DNA from: Eucommia ulmoides
Lineage: Eukaryota > Streptophyta > Magnoliopsida > Garryales > Eucommiaceae
Length of the DNA: 64,000 bases
Reading direction: 5' to 3'
Assembly: GCA_016647705.1 (NCBI GenBank)
Contig: CM028336.1
Coordinates: 5,514,048 to 5,578,047, forward strand
Made by a program: the position numbers and the translations under genes. The notes below the pieces were generated by a model, which was not told the origin of the DNA, searched no databases, and saw nothing but the letters and a program-made list of their open reading frames with translations. How positions within the stretch are numbered: the stretch's first letter is position 1; each line of letters begins with the position of its first letter. Below are positions 22,564 to 34,122 of this stretch, in pieces.

Positions 22564-23825
22564 TAAAGAAAAGGGGGAAATGTGCATACCATTTCAACAG
22601 CATTCTCAAATAATTCTCTAGCCCTTTCCAATTTTGACTTCCCATATCTTTTTACAAATTTTGATAGATAAGTAACCCATATATCCTTCACATGTGGGTA
22701 CTTGAATATCTTTACCCCTCTCTCATACACCTTAAATGCATCTTCGAAGTATTTATGATCCTGACAAAAAACGAATTAATCGATTAGTCCTGCATCCACT
22801 GCAAATAAATAAATAAATAAGAGAGAGCCAGGGGGATGGGAAAAAAGGGTGCATACTTCTAACAGCATCGCATGATTTATTATAATTTGGGGGTGGCTAT
22901 TCTTAAATCCAATATCCGTTAAACTTCACGAGTTGAATCCAAAGTACCGTCAGCAGCCATTGCAAGCACAAACATAAACCAAAGATTCAAATGTTAGCAA
23001 TCTAAATTTGGATTTCCCTTTGCTTGGAAAAAATCCCACTTTCCATAAGAAAGAAAAAAAGAACTTTTCAACAATTCATCATGGGAGACCTTGCATCACA
23101 TGAATTTGCACAAACATAATGTACATCACAATCTTTTGAACTCTAAGATAGCTTCATTACTTTAGCTACTTTCCCATTAAACCGCGACTTCTCTAAATTT
23201 GCCATTCAATTTCGATTTGGCAATTGCTTGTGTTTAGTTACAGTAAGCTACATTTGACCAAGCAACTATCTATATAATTAAAAATAATAATAAATTAAGC
23301 TTATATTGATGGCTTCAGGCACAGGCAACAACACAAACATAGCAGAAACGACAACGAATATGAGGAAAGCATAAGGGTTTTTTTACCTCTCCTTTTGACC
23401 TCTACCAATGGCTCTGCCGTAGCACGCCTCATAAGATCCAACACACCATTAAAGTTCTCACCGCTTCAGTGTAAGTTAGTATCTGTTTTGTCGGATTGCC
23501 TTCAAACAGCTTAACCCTGCGGTGCCACTGCTCCACATTGTGTGGATTCTGACGAAGCACGACACTATTTGCTAGCTCCGGTCTCCTATCCATAAGATGT
23601 TCTAAACGAGCTAGCCTTAAATCGACATCATTGTCATGAGACAACCAAAACTTTTTAAGCTTCTGTTCTAATTTCCCCACGTCTAGTCGATCATCTTCAT
23701 CTTCATCCTCAAGAACATGATCCTCACAATCACCATTTTCCAGTTCTTCCTCACTGTCACTAATCTCTTCCATCTTCAAAGCAAGCATGCTCTCTTCGAA
23801 CTGTGAGTATGCATCAAAAATCACA

Positions 23826-24828
23826 CTGAAAGATTAAATTTATAAAAATTAAATTGTAGAAATATTATAAATGAGAAAATATAATATGTAAAACTTGTGG
23901 ACTTTAAATTAATATCTATTCTATAAATCACAATATATTTATATTTTGAGCCATCAGATTAAATATCTGAAGGCTGAGATTACATCTAGACACATTTTAT
24001 ATTTGAGACATTTTGGACCCTTAGATTGAATATCCAACGGCCGAAATTGAATGATATAAGATACATTTTCAGCCCTTAGAGGTCTGAGATTAACTTTCTA
24101 CATTAATTACTCAATTAAACTCTTAATTGGTAGGGTTAGGGCTAGGGTTTGTTTATTCTCCTCCAACTCCATTGCCACTACCGCCATCACCTCCTTCATC
24201 GCCAGACCATCGCCATCACCGTCCTGTCAGCATCCTCTCTCTCTCTCTACGGTCTCTCGCTATACCATCTCACTCTTGCCTTCGCTCTTTCTGTCTCTCT
24301 CACTCTCTCGCCGTCTCCCTCCACTTCCTCCATCGCCGTCGTTGCCGCCATCGTCATCACGATCCCAAGATCTCCCAGCCAACGTCGCCAGTTCAGCCTT
24401 CGACGCGATCGCCGCCTGGTCACCCTTTTGTCGTCGCCATCGCCGCCTACTCGTCTCTTTGCCATCGCCATCGTCATCGCCTTTGCCTTGGTGTCTCCAT
24501 CTCATCCACCACTGCTGAGCTTTCGCCATCTCTCTGATCTGTCGCAATAGCCGTCGCCGTTGATTCAACATTATCTGAGTTTGGATTGGCCAAATTTGAG
24601 TTTAATTTGCCAAATCTAAGTTCAACTTGGTCAGATCTGGATGGCGGTGGTTGGATCTGGACGGCGTACGATAGTGCGTGATTGAATCTGGACGATGTAC
24701 GACAGCGGTGGTCGGATCTGGACGCTCTCGATTTCTCTAGGCCCAATCTGGGTTTAAAATTAGCTCTAATACCATGTTAGAATGATTGAAAGACATAATA
24801 TTTAGAGAACATGAAATAATTATATTGA
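23826..24828. other. Non-coding stretch with CT-rich segment
   Basis: The N-terminal exons expected for SYF1 are not found here. 23930-24080 repeats phrases such as 'cagattaaatatc' that resemble Helitron subterminal sequence. 24127-24570 is a tctctc/gccatcgcc-rich segment like the start of the Helitron at 44283, and it gives long but repetitive reading frames on both strands. I do not call a gene. Confidence 0.4.
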
Positions 24829-24935
24829 TGTAACGACCCGGTTTCCAGGGTCATCACACGGTTTCTCCTCTTGGAGAATAAGCACTAACCCGAATAACCC
24901 GCTAATTTATTAATAATTATTCCAAATATATTTTT
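24829..24935 (-). mobile_element. LTR-terminus fragment, same family as 1266 and 43381
   Basis: The sequence starts TGTAACGACCCGGTTTCC and continues through ctaacccgaataacccgcta, matching the first ~100 bp of the LTR at 43381. It then diverges into the duplicated block. No matching right end is seen nearby. Confidence 0.6.
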
Positions 24936-25089
24936 CAATAAAATATATCCACACTGGGCAGTATCCAAACTCCAATAAAATATCATCGTAATAGAACAAT
25001 CAAATTTAAATCAACTGATCAACTCACTTGTATATAATAATATAACATACTTCCTTACCAGCCATATGATCGTTTTACCTTACGATCGG

Positions 25090-25222
25090 GAGTTATCATA
25101 TCCACCCTGCAGGACTTGCCTGACAGGTAACAACATATATAATATATCCACCCTACCGGACTTGCTTGACAGGTAATAATATATATAATATATCTACCCT
25201 GCAGGACTTGCTTGACAGGTAA
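25090..25222 (+). repeat. 45-bp tandem repeats (three units)
   Basis: The units have the form atatccaccctgcaggactt followed by gcctgacaggtaacaacata. Further units occur at 27997-28140, on the far side of the Helitron, and at 30430-30600 in the second block copy (four units). They are spaced without unique spacers and have no CRISPR character. Confidence 0.9.
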
Positions 25223-25379
25223 TCTATTATATAAAATAGGACGATTTTTTTGCTGATTAGGACAAATAAAAAATGTGACTAGGACATTTTTTATACATAA
25301 GTTTAGGGTCATAAAAGGAAACTAAGTTTGTTGAAATGGAAATAATAGTATATCATTATATATAAAATAGTTTATAAGG

Positions 25380-25441
<62 letters not shown>

Positions 25442-26761
25442 TAATTAGAAATTATATTACCATTTATTGAGGCACAGATTAAGACAAATTGTCAATCTAC
25501 CTAATTCTCACACTCCTTAATTAATCATTTTTCTTCTCAATCTCCTTAATTCTCTTTCTCCTAATTAACCCTAATTCTCACTCCCACAGTCTGAACTCTT
25601 AATGTCTAACCCTAAGCTCTCTCGATGCCAACGTTTCTCTTTCACTCATTCTGCAAGTTGACAACCTATCACGTCTCTGTAGTTGTCTCTCTCTCTCTCT
25701 GTCTTATTCTCTCCGTTGCCTCTTGATCTCGCCGTCCTTTGTAGTACCATCCACGAACTCAGCCACCACGATCCACGAACTTAGCTAAAACAGTCCATGA
25801 TCCATCTCTATCATCGCGCCACTACCTCGTCATCGCCGTAGTTTTCAAGACTTTCTCTAGAACAATAATGTTTACTTCCTATCAATTCGTTCTAAAATAT
25901 TCTATCAATTTTTGTTCTATCACGGTAGAAATTAATGTTCTATCAATGTTTTTGTTATCATAATCACTTATTTGACTTTTGCTGAACTTTATTTTGTATG
26001 TGTTGTGGTGTTCCTCACTTGGCCATGTCATTTTTGTTCTTCATCCTGACGGGTGTTTTTAAGTATTAATCAATGCTCTTACTTGGCTTTTGCAGTGGGT
26101 TTGATTGTGAATGCGGCAGTGGTATGCAATGGATGAACCACCATCTCTTTGACAACGAAGGTTGAGAAATCCATTGATAGGCCTCTTGGTAGTGACATAT
26201 TTTGTGTGTTCCTAGCTATAATGAGCTTCAACAGGTCTTTCCCTCTCTCTCTCTCCCTTTCAAAATTCTGGTAATGGATTTTCTAAATTAGGTTTAAAAA
26301 GAAAATCCACTCTTTGTTTCATTTGTTCCCTAAGGTAGTGGTTTACATTTGGTAGGTATTTTTTTGAGTTGAAAATGTGCATATTTTTTTGTCAAATTAA
26401 TTTTGTGTGCAGATTAAATTTTGCAAATTTTTTTTCCTAATAAATATTGTCATGTTTTTAAGATTTTGAATTTCTTGTATATTGCAGTTTTTTTATTTGT
26501 TTTATTTTACTTTGTTTTGTTGGATGCAGGTTTTGTCAAAGAAAGATGATGAAAACTCATCCCTTAACCTCTTTTCTATATTTATAAGTTATAAGGTGCG
26601 TTTGTCAACATTTTGTTCCTGCTTTTGTTTTTATATGTAGAAATTTTAGAACAACGCAAGAAAAATTTCTTTGTTTGTTTCCATATTTTTGTTTTAATTC
26701 TCAGTATTCTGGAAAAAGAAATAATCGGGGAACATAAACACTGAGAATGGGACTTTAGCCA

Positions 26762-26792
<31 letters not shown>

Positions 26793-27996
26793 TGTGTTTG
26801 TTTATTATTTCATCTTAGAAGACGTGGAATAAACAAAAAGTACTTTTTTTTTTTTTTTCTAGATTTGTAGAACGAATTTCATGGATTAGCATATGAACAA
26901 ATTATTGTAGTTTTTGTCACAAGCTTTACTTGGTTCTATTTCAAACCATTGATTCAAAATTACAAAGGTTTTTTTAATAGCCGTGATGAATTCGTGACTT
27001 TTTTCAAGTTTATAAATCGCATAATTTGTATTGGTTAGACACTTTTTCCGAATGAATAGATTGTGTTATTATTGGTTTGTGTGATCGGTGTTGGGGGCTT
27101 TTTTGTTTCGGTAATTCAACACATTGTTCTTGATATGTATATATATTTTCCCCCTTTCATTTTTTTTTCTTTTCCTTAAAGTTCTTTTTCTGCCCCATTT
27201 CCAAATAGATTTTTAGGCATGAAATACTAACTATGAGGAGTTATATATCTACAATTAGAGCGATAATTTCTCTTTATGTCAATCTGCTTATCATCACACA
27301 TCTATTTTTTCTAATTTTTGTTTCAAATCAGATTTGAGTGGTTATTTGCATTTTTTTACTTTCAATCGGGTTCAATTGATATAATTATATTTGCATTAGA
27401 TTTTTGTGCAAGCATTTTAAATGTTGAAATTGACGAGAATGTTGTATAAAGAAAGACTGTATTTTCTTTTGAAAAAATTAGATAACTTTAAATTACTAAT
27501 TATTTTTATGTTGGTTAAAAAACCGGAGTGTTTGGGAATGTTATATAAACAAATTAAGTTGTGTTATTTTTTTTTTAAATGTTGATTATGGTTGTGTCTA
27601 CTTGGAAGACCGGAGTTGAGATTTTGGGAAACAAATTGTGTTTTGTCATTTTTTTTGAATTATTGGCGAAATTTTATTGAATTGTCAATAGTCGGACTTT
27701 GAATATGTTGGATAAATAATTGGGGTGTCATTTTTTTTTAATATTGTATATGTATTATTAATTTGTATCTAATTGTGGTTTATTAAAATTATTTGACAAG
27801 TAAAAAAAAAAAAAAACTTTAACAATTTGATGGTTTATTTATTTTATTATTTAACTCCAATTTTATTATTATGCAATTTATTTATTTTTTTACTCTAAAA
27901 TATGTTATTAAAGTTGCTCCATTTGAAAGTCATTTTTTTTTTTAAAATTAAGGTATATGTTTTAGTCCGTGCCTTCATGCAAAGGTTATCTGCTAG
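25223..27996 (+). mobile_element. Non-autonomous Helitron
   Basis: It begins TCTATTATATAAAATAGG and ends with a weak hairpin (CCGTGCCTTCATGCAAAGG) followed by TTATCTGCTAG. It is inserted between an A and a T. Joining the flanks (gacaggtaa plus taatatatataat) restores exactly the sequence of the neighbouring tandem-repeat units, which is direct empty-site evidence. No Rep/helicase ORF is present. The interior has CT-rich sequence near 25580-25760, a CA microsatellite, and an exon-like stretch at 26095-26236 (frame containing LTTKVEKSIDRPLGSDIF) that may be captured but that I do not recognise. Confidence 0.8.
25379..25440 (+). repeat. (TA)n(CA)n microsatellite
   Basis: A short TA tract passes into about 24 uninterrupted CA units, inside the Helitron. 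Confidence 0.95.
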
Positions 27997-28140
27997 TAAT
28001 ATATATAATATATCCACCCTGCAGGACTTACCTGATAGGTAACAACATATATAATATATATAATATATCCACCCTGCAGGACTTGCTTGACAGGTAATAA
28101 TATATATAATATATCCACTCTGCAGGACTTGTAGGTAATC
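27997..28140 (+). repeat. 45-bp tandem repeats continued (three units)
   Basis: These are the same units as at 25090-25222, split from them by the Helitron insertion. The last unit is shortened (ctctgcaggacttgtaggta). Confidence 0.85.
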
Positions 28141-29528
28141 CATATCTCGCAGGACATGCCCTTCTGACAAGAAGACAACTATGGCATAGCAGGATAATAA
28201 AAAAATATTTTTTACCTTTAAAATTTTACTTGATCCATTAATCATCGTAAAACGGTCTATTTCTATCAATATTTTTTTTTTCACAATTTAATACGAAAAT
28301 ATAATTTGACGATTTATATAGTAGACAATAAACACCTTTAAATTAATACTTCCAATTCAACGACAATTTCTATGGTCCACGGTTAACACGATATTCACCC
28401 AGACTTATTTAACTTACTATTGGTAAATTACATTAATCAAGCACCACCTAAAATGTTAATATGTTCAAATTGAAACTGTAGCGACCCAAGTGAAATATTG
28501 GTAACAATACATAGGTGCAATGTGTCAAACCACCAAAAACATAATGGAGACATTAATGCATGTATATATATATATTATTAACCCCACCAGATATTAATAT
28601 TTTTTTACCACAACGACATATTAGGAATTTGTCATCTATTACATATTAATATCAAATCAAATGCTCCATATTTCGTTTATAAAATTCCTCGAAATTTATC
28701 AATTAATTGAATAATTTTTAAAACAACGGTTTATACAAATATTACAAATTATAACTTAATATCTAGTCCCAATTTGTCAAGTCAATTTTAATTCTAACAT
28801 GTTAATATGATCAAATTGAAACCAAAGGGACCAAAGTGAGTTTTTGTCAAACTTCAAGTGCACAAAGTGTCAAACTTCCATAAACTTTAGGAGCAAATTA
28901 GTTCCTTTAGAGTTTCATTGCAAATCATAACCGTCTAGACAATAATGGCGAAGGAGGAAAAAATCTCATACTTGGTCAAAACTTACCATCAGCTCCAAAT
29001 TACACGCTGTCAATCATTTATGCATATGGTAGTTTCATTTTAGTCCATAAAGTTATATTTGTCTCAATCTTGTCCATATGGCTTGACAACTATATATTTT
29101 TTTTTCCCCCTTCTTCTTTTTTCTAATTTGTAAGAGAATGTTAGACACAGCTTGATTGGCGATCATAATTTAAAGTAGGTGATAGAATTGAGAAACATGG
29201 AACACTGGGAGTCTGCAACGGGTAATTTTTATTTTTTTTGCTAAATGACATTGGAAAAAGGGAAACCACGCCTGAGCTTCATCGGCTGAAGGGTAATTTT
29301 CAACTACATCCTTAGAAAAAACGTGCTTAAAGAGTGAAATTCAATATATCAGGACACAAATCCATTTTTATAGTTGAAATAATTATGTGTTGATACTTAA
29401 CAGATCGAAACCCTAGTGCAGCATATAGTTCTCATGGTTATATATTTACATTGTTTTAGAATTTTCAATATTATACGAATTTAAAATTTATTATTTTTAA
29501 ATATTACTTTACTTATTATGACTAATGG

Positions 29529-30264
29529 ATATTTATTATTTTTAAATATCATGGTAGTCTCACTTGGATTGGATCTATCTCAAATTCAACAGGTCTACGA
29601 CCTGGATAATTTTTCCACTTGGCATGACTTTTCAAGTCCACTGTCATATCCCATAACCAACATCTACCAATTCCATCTGACATTTCAAGCCAACATCTTA
29701 TCTAACCGATAGCCCAATTCCTTGGGGACCGTCCCGTGCGACTAAAAATAATCATCTCCAATATCCACATTAAAATTACAATTTAATTCCATAATATTGT
29801 AAATTCCTTCATAAATATCGAACAATCCAAATTTCAAATAATTAATTTTTCGTAATGCATCTGAAAATACATAAATACTTCTCAACGACATTAATACGTC
29901 TCAAAACATCTAAATACGTCTCAATCATATAAATACATTTTAAAACGCACAAACATATTCCAACTACATAAATTCGTCTCCAAAGTCACGAGTTCAATAC
30001 TGAATTCAATATTCACGTAACTATATAAACAGTAATATTACATAAAGTCCCTAATCGAATTTTTGAAGTACTAGTTAAACTCAAAAATTTAAACTAGCAT
30101 TTTCATAACAATTTGGCTCCCAATAGTCTCACAATGATTCCACACTCTGACTCCGCCAAACACTAGTAGTGGACCAATATCTATTTACGTTATTTTTATC
30201 GGTGTACTGTCTTCGTAGTATTAAAGCATTTTATCGATCAAGTATTTTTTTATCAAAATCCACT
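29529..30264. other. Non-coding spacer between block copies
   Basis: No gene is seen. A short GC-richer phrase (ttccttggggaccgtcccgt) occurs at 29718. 'atacgtctcaa'-type phrases recur at 29890-29950. Confidence 0.4.
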
Positions 30265-30429
30265 TTCCAATAAAATATAGCCACACTAGGCAGTATCCAA
30301 ACTCCAACAAAATATCATCGTAACAGAATAATCAAATTTAAATCAACTGGTCAACTCACTTGTATATAATAACATAACATACTTCCTTACCAGCCATATG
30401 ATCATTTTACCTCATGATCAGGAGTTATC

Positions 30430-30600
30430 ATATCCACCCTGCAGGACTTGCCTGACAGGTAACAACATACATAATATATCCACCCTGCAGGACTTGCTTG
30501 ACGGGTAACAACATATATAATATATCCATCCTACAGGACTTGCTTGACAGGTAATAATATATATAATATATCCATCCTGCAGGATTTGCCTGACAGGTAA
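30430..30600 (+). repeat. 45-bp tandem repeats (four units)
   Basis: Four units of ccaccctgcaggacttgcct plus acaggtaacaacatacataat, homologous to 25090-25222 without interruption. Confidence 0.9.
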
Positions 30601-30760
30601 TCCACATCTCGCAAAACATGCCCTCCTGATGAGAAGACAACTATGATATAGCAGGATAATAAAAAATTATTTTTCACATTTAAATTTTTACTTGATCCAT
30701 TAATCTTCGTAAAACGGTCTATTTCCATCAATACTTTTTTTTTTCTTCACAATTTAATAT

Positions 30761-31453
30761 TGTTGGTGTCTGGAATTGGTCCAGCCAGCAGTATGGTCCG
30801 AACACTCTAGGATCAGGGATGAAGGGGTTATTGATCTCGCGTCTTTCTGTGCTGTAGCCGGGTCGGTTGGCCGAACTAGCCTGAATATGAAACCGGGTCT
30901 TGATTTCTTTCCTTGCTCCTGGCCGCTGTCCAGGCTGAGCTCCTGGTCGCCACCTGCACAAGGGACGGCCGGGTTCCCGGCGTGAGCGTAAGGATCAGGG
31001 AAAAAAAGATAGATCGGAGAGTTATTATTACCTCAAGCTGTCTGACCGATCTGAGGTGAATTTTCTCTTTCTAGAATGGATTTCTCGTCCTTGTAAAGTG
31101 TGGATGAAGCTTCCTATTTATAGGCGAAAGAGCGATTAGCATAAACAATATTAAGACCTTAACCTCAGATTACTAGTAAGCAGTCAGGCGCGTGGACGGA
31201 ATGACAGATTAGAGCTATGGGCCTGGGCCCTGGGGCCTATTACTATTGAGGATGAGGCTGGCACCGGACCTCCCGAGGTGGCAAGTGAGGTCAGCTCCAT
31301 CCGAGGAGATCGATCTGGGTTCCCCGACCTCCCGCGGGTTGCTGAACACAACCAGCCCAAGCTACCTATTTACCGGGCTAGGACGAAAGTGGCTTCATGG
31401 AGGATATGACCTTATCGGCGGACACGTAGAGGGGCCCAACTTTACCTACATCA
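30761..31453 (-). repeat. 3' LTR of the gypsy element
   Basis: On the minus strand it starts TGATGTAGG and ends CACCAACA. A TATA box (cctataaatag, about 31114-31124) is present. It is 17 bp shorter than the other LTR because a duplicated stretch near 30970 is absent. Confidence 0.9.
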
Positions 31454-31469
31454 GTTGCCCCCCAAGCCT
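31454..31469 (-). promoter_or_regulatory. Polypurine tract
   Basis: On the minus strand AGGCTTGGGGGGCAAC abuts the 3' LTR. Its place and G-rich composition fit the plus-strand primer for reverse transcription. Confidence 0.7.
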
Positions 31470-31757
31470 TTGCATGGAAGTGGAACACGAGACGCTGAGG
31501 TTCAACGGTCAGGCCTCATGGAGCGGGCACCCGTGCTGAATGATAGAGCGATCGATGGAACTGGCATGCCACAGGCCATCCAAGAATGTCTACTTGGAGT
31601 TTCCTGGAAGCTAGACCGATGTGTCCGACGCGCCTTTTGGCTCCTCGAGGAAGCCAGGCTGTTAGTCCGTCCAGATACCTAACACGTGGCTGCGACGTGA
31701 GAATCGGTGTTCTACGAGCCGCTCGATGAGATGCGATGCTTGGACTTCTCGGCACCC

Positions 31758-31765
31758 TATAAATA
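31758..31765 (+). promoter_or_regulatory. TATA box of the antisense ORF
   Basis: TATAAATA lies 127 bp upstream of the ATG at 31885 on the plus strand, inside the element and outside its LTRs. It suggests that the antisense gene had its own promoter. Confidence 0.6.
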
Positions 31766-31884
31766 CGCGATCCATTCTCCAAATTTTGCCACCAGATTTT
31801 TGTGAAAACTCTCACTCGCCTCCAAAGCAGGGTACTCCTCTTGTCCTTGCTTTCTTTTCTCCTCTTTTCATCTTTCTCTCTCTC

Positions 31885-34122
31885 ATGTCTTCTGCCTCTG
31901 AGGCTGGCTGGTCAGGGGATAGTGCGTCCTTAATAGATGTGATAGCTACATATTCTCCTGGCATCCAGATGGAGCTCAGCTCCTCTGTAACTGAGTCGGC
32001 TCTTCCCGTTCTCCCGGCCTCCGGGCCAGAGGACGGACAGGAGCCCACCATTCAGCGGACGACTTCGTCCAAGGAGTCTCAGGGGGAGACCAAAGTAGGG
32101 GCACTCCCTACGGCTGGTCCTTTCTATGGACCTTGGAGGATGTGTTGGGTGGCGGGCTCCTCTAGTGGTTCTGTTGCTGCTAAGCTGTCCACATCTGGGC
32201 GCCCACCACAGGCGAGTTCGAATTCACGTCGATCAGCCTATATAGTTCCTCGGGGCGCTCCGGTCTGGGAGCTAGAATCCGAGCTCTTAGAGAAAGTGGT
32301 TTGCAGGCTCCACAATAAGTACGCGATACCTAGCTCGGTAGTGCTCCAAGCAGCAGGGCCGAATGACCAAGCATGCGACCCACCTGAGGGGTGTATCGTA
32401 GTCTATGACCAGTAATTGCAGGTCGGACTGCGATTTCCCGTCCACCCCTAGGTGAGAGAGGTTTGTTGAGATTTGGGTCTGTGTCCGTCACAACTCTCTC
32501 CCAATAGTATCCGCCTCATCGTGTTGTTCCACATTATTTGCTTGGCCGAGGGAGTGACGTCATCCCTCGACCTGTTCTACACTCTATTCCTAGTGAAGGC
32601 CATACCCGACAGTAAGGGCTGGTTTTGTTTATCAACCCGGTAGAAGTTCCTCAAGGGCTACCCCGACTCCATCAAAGATTGGAAGTCGGGGATCTTCTTC
32701 TTGCGAGGTACCCGTTGGGAGTCCAACGAGAAGCCGTCGTTTGATTTTTTGATCCAGAGACACTAGGGTGATCTTGGTAAGCTTTTTTAGCTCGCACCTC
32801 ATTCCCCTTACCCCTGTTTTTGTTCTGACGAGCTTTTTTTCTTTTTTCAGTAACTAGGAAGCGCCAGCCCAGTGCGGAGATCTTGCAAGAGAAAGTGATA
32901 ATCCTCAGGACGCCGTTTACAAACGTCGGTCCTCTACTGACGTCGTGCCTATACGACATCTATTTTTGGAGCAACCCGACCCTAAACCCGGAATCGAAAA
33001 ATGGTAAGTGCGCTGAGCCCATCCCCACCGTTCTTCTTTACTTATTTTTCTTCCTACTGATGGGATTATTCGTTTTGCTCATTTTGCAGAGATGGACCTA
33101 GCTGCGATAGCATGGATGGAAAAGAAAAATATGGACTCTCAATAGGCCGCCTGAGGCATACCGGTCGAGACGAGGACAGAGAAGGTGAGGCCGGTAAGCC
33201 AGGCCCAGCCTATCCCCACGCCTAGCAGGTTGACTCCCCGGTGTCTGCGAGTGCCACACGGATAGAGATCATCGAGGATGACCCAGTCTCGCTCGTAAGG
33301 AAGGACAAGGGGAAAATGAAGGTAAGGACATCGGATGAGCCGTCCGGTCATCACAAAAAGAGCCGAGCCGCTACCCCGGTCCAAGATGAGGAGCAGCCGC
33401 ACGAGGGCACCGAAGGAGTAGAGCTAATCATCCATACCGGGCTCTGACCTGACCAACCGGTGACCCAGAATGGGTCCGTGCTGATGCAGTTCGCGATATG
33501 AATAGTGCCTTCAGCAGATAGGAGGAGGTTCGCCGACAAGACGGATGCTAAACTCTATACTGACCTGAATTGGAACACACTCTCTGTAAATCTCCCTGGT
33601 TAGTCTTTAGAACTTTGAAAATCTTTTACATTTTTAATGATATTGTTATTGACTGTGCAAGCGCTGTTTGTCTCATTGGAGGCTGGTGCTCGTCTGCACC
33701 AATTCAACCAAGCACTCGAAGCGCTTGTACAGGAGAGGGAGAAGAACATCCAACTCTTGGAAGATTACAAGAAGGAGGAGGACCGGGTGACCGATGAAAA
33801 CCAGAGACTTCTCGCAGAGAAGGAGGCGGCGGAGAGGAAGGCCGAGGAGGCCCGACGATTCGAGCATGTAGTCAAGGCGAAGCTAAAGGAACTCCGTAGG
33901 GACCGCGCGGATGAGCTCGAGAAGGTACAGGCTGATGCAGTTGCTCAGTATAAGAAAAGTGAAGAATTCACTGGGCTCCGGGACCGTATCGCCGTTAGCG
34001 TGATTGGGATCGGCTTCAAAGGAACAATCAACTCCTTGCGCCAACAGTTCCCCGAGGTGAAATCCTCAAGGCTGACCCTCGAGCTAACCAGCGAGGACAT
34101 TGTCGAGGCCCAAGCGGGGTAG
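31885..34122 (+). pseudogene. Antisense ORF of the gypsy element (putative gypsy-type transposon domain)
   Basis: This gene runs opposite to gag-pol, between integrase and 3' LTR. It starts MSSASEAGWSGDSASLIDV, has a Ser/Thr/Pro-rich N-terminus, and then a conserved domain (NKYAIPSSVVLQAAGP ... GLRFPVHP ... VKAIPDSKGWFCLS). I recognise this as the plant 'putative gypsy type transposon' family (Pfam Transposase_28). Good splice signals delimit introns at 32777-32850 and 33004-33089, and a probable one at 33598-33661. The last exon (33662-34122) is a charged coiled coil (QALEALVQEREKNIQLLEDY and following heptads). In-frame stops include TAA at 32413-32415, TAG near 32449 and TAG at 33142, so it is broken. 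The function of these antisense ORFs is unknown. Confidence 0.7.

Larger units (their letters stand above)
19487..23825 (-). pseudogene. SYF1: SYF1/XAB2 splicing-factor pseudogene, 5'-truncated
   Basis: SYF1 is a HAT-repeat scaffold of the Prp19/NTC spliceosome complex. Five exons are readable: 23387-23825, 22857-22958, 22590-22760, 20131-20580 and 19487-19914, with GT-AG introns. Exons three and four are intact (DHKYFEDAFKVYERGVKIF; APAESVKPLYLQYAKLEEDY), and the last keeps the acidic tail and the final ALERIKRMRQG. Lesions: everything N-terminal to SVIFDAYSQFEE is absent. Exon one loses about 60 codons between TEAVRT and NFNGVLDLM, shifting frame. Exon two has its acceptor AG changed to AA, an internal deletion, a TAA and a 1-nt loss. 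Exon five has a 1-nt loss in an A run (near 19839), giving TAG before MASLERQ. Retained introns mean this is a DNA-level duplicate, not a retrocopy. The intron 20581-22589 is filled by a hAT MITE, a MULE MITE and a SINE. Confidence 0.85.
24940..29528 (+). repeat. Duplicated block, copy 1 (interrupted by a Helitron)
   Basis: Excluding the Helitron at 25223-27996, this block of about 1.8 kb is highly similar to 30265-30760 joined to 42077-43331. Shared landmarks are gcagtatccaaactcc, the 45-bp tandem repeats, gacaagaagacaactatgg-like sequence, acttccaattcaacgac and tgtagcgacccaagtg. It ends at the shared gactaatgg. The intact site at 28290-28294 (aatac) is the empty-site equivalent of the gypsy insertion in copy 2. 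Confidence 0.85.

Noticed and set aside
19487-23825. A functional SYF1 gene with the start outside recognised exons
   Set aside because: Several independent lesions (frame-shifting deletion, lost acceptor, TAA, homopolymer frameshift) and a missing N-terminal part make a functional product very unlikely.
24127-24571. Overlapping long reading frames on both strands (Ser/Pro/His/Arg-rich)
   Set aside because: They arise from tctctc and gccatcgcc low-complexity DNA resembling the 5' part of the Helitrons; all frames are repetitive and none shows a domain.
25090-30600. Regular 45-bp repeats that could suggest a CRISPR-like array
   Set aside because: Units are contiguous and near-identical throughout, with no unique spacers, in a plant genome.
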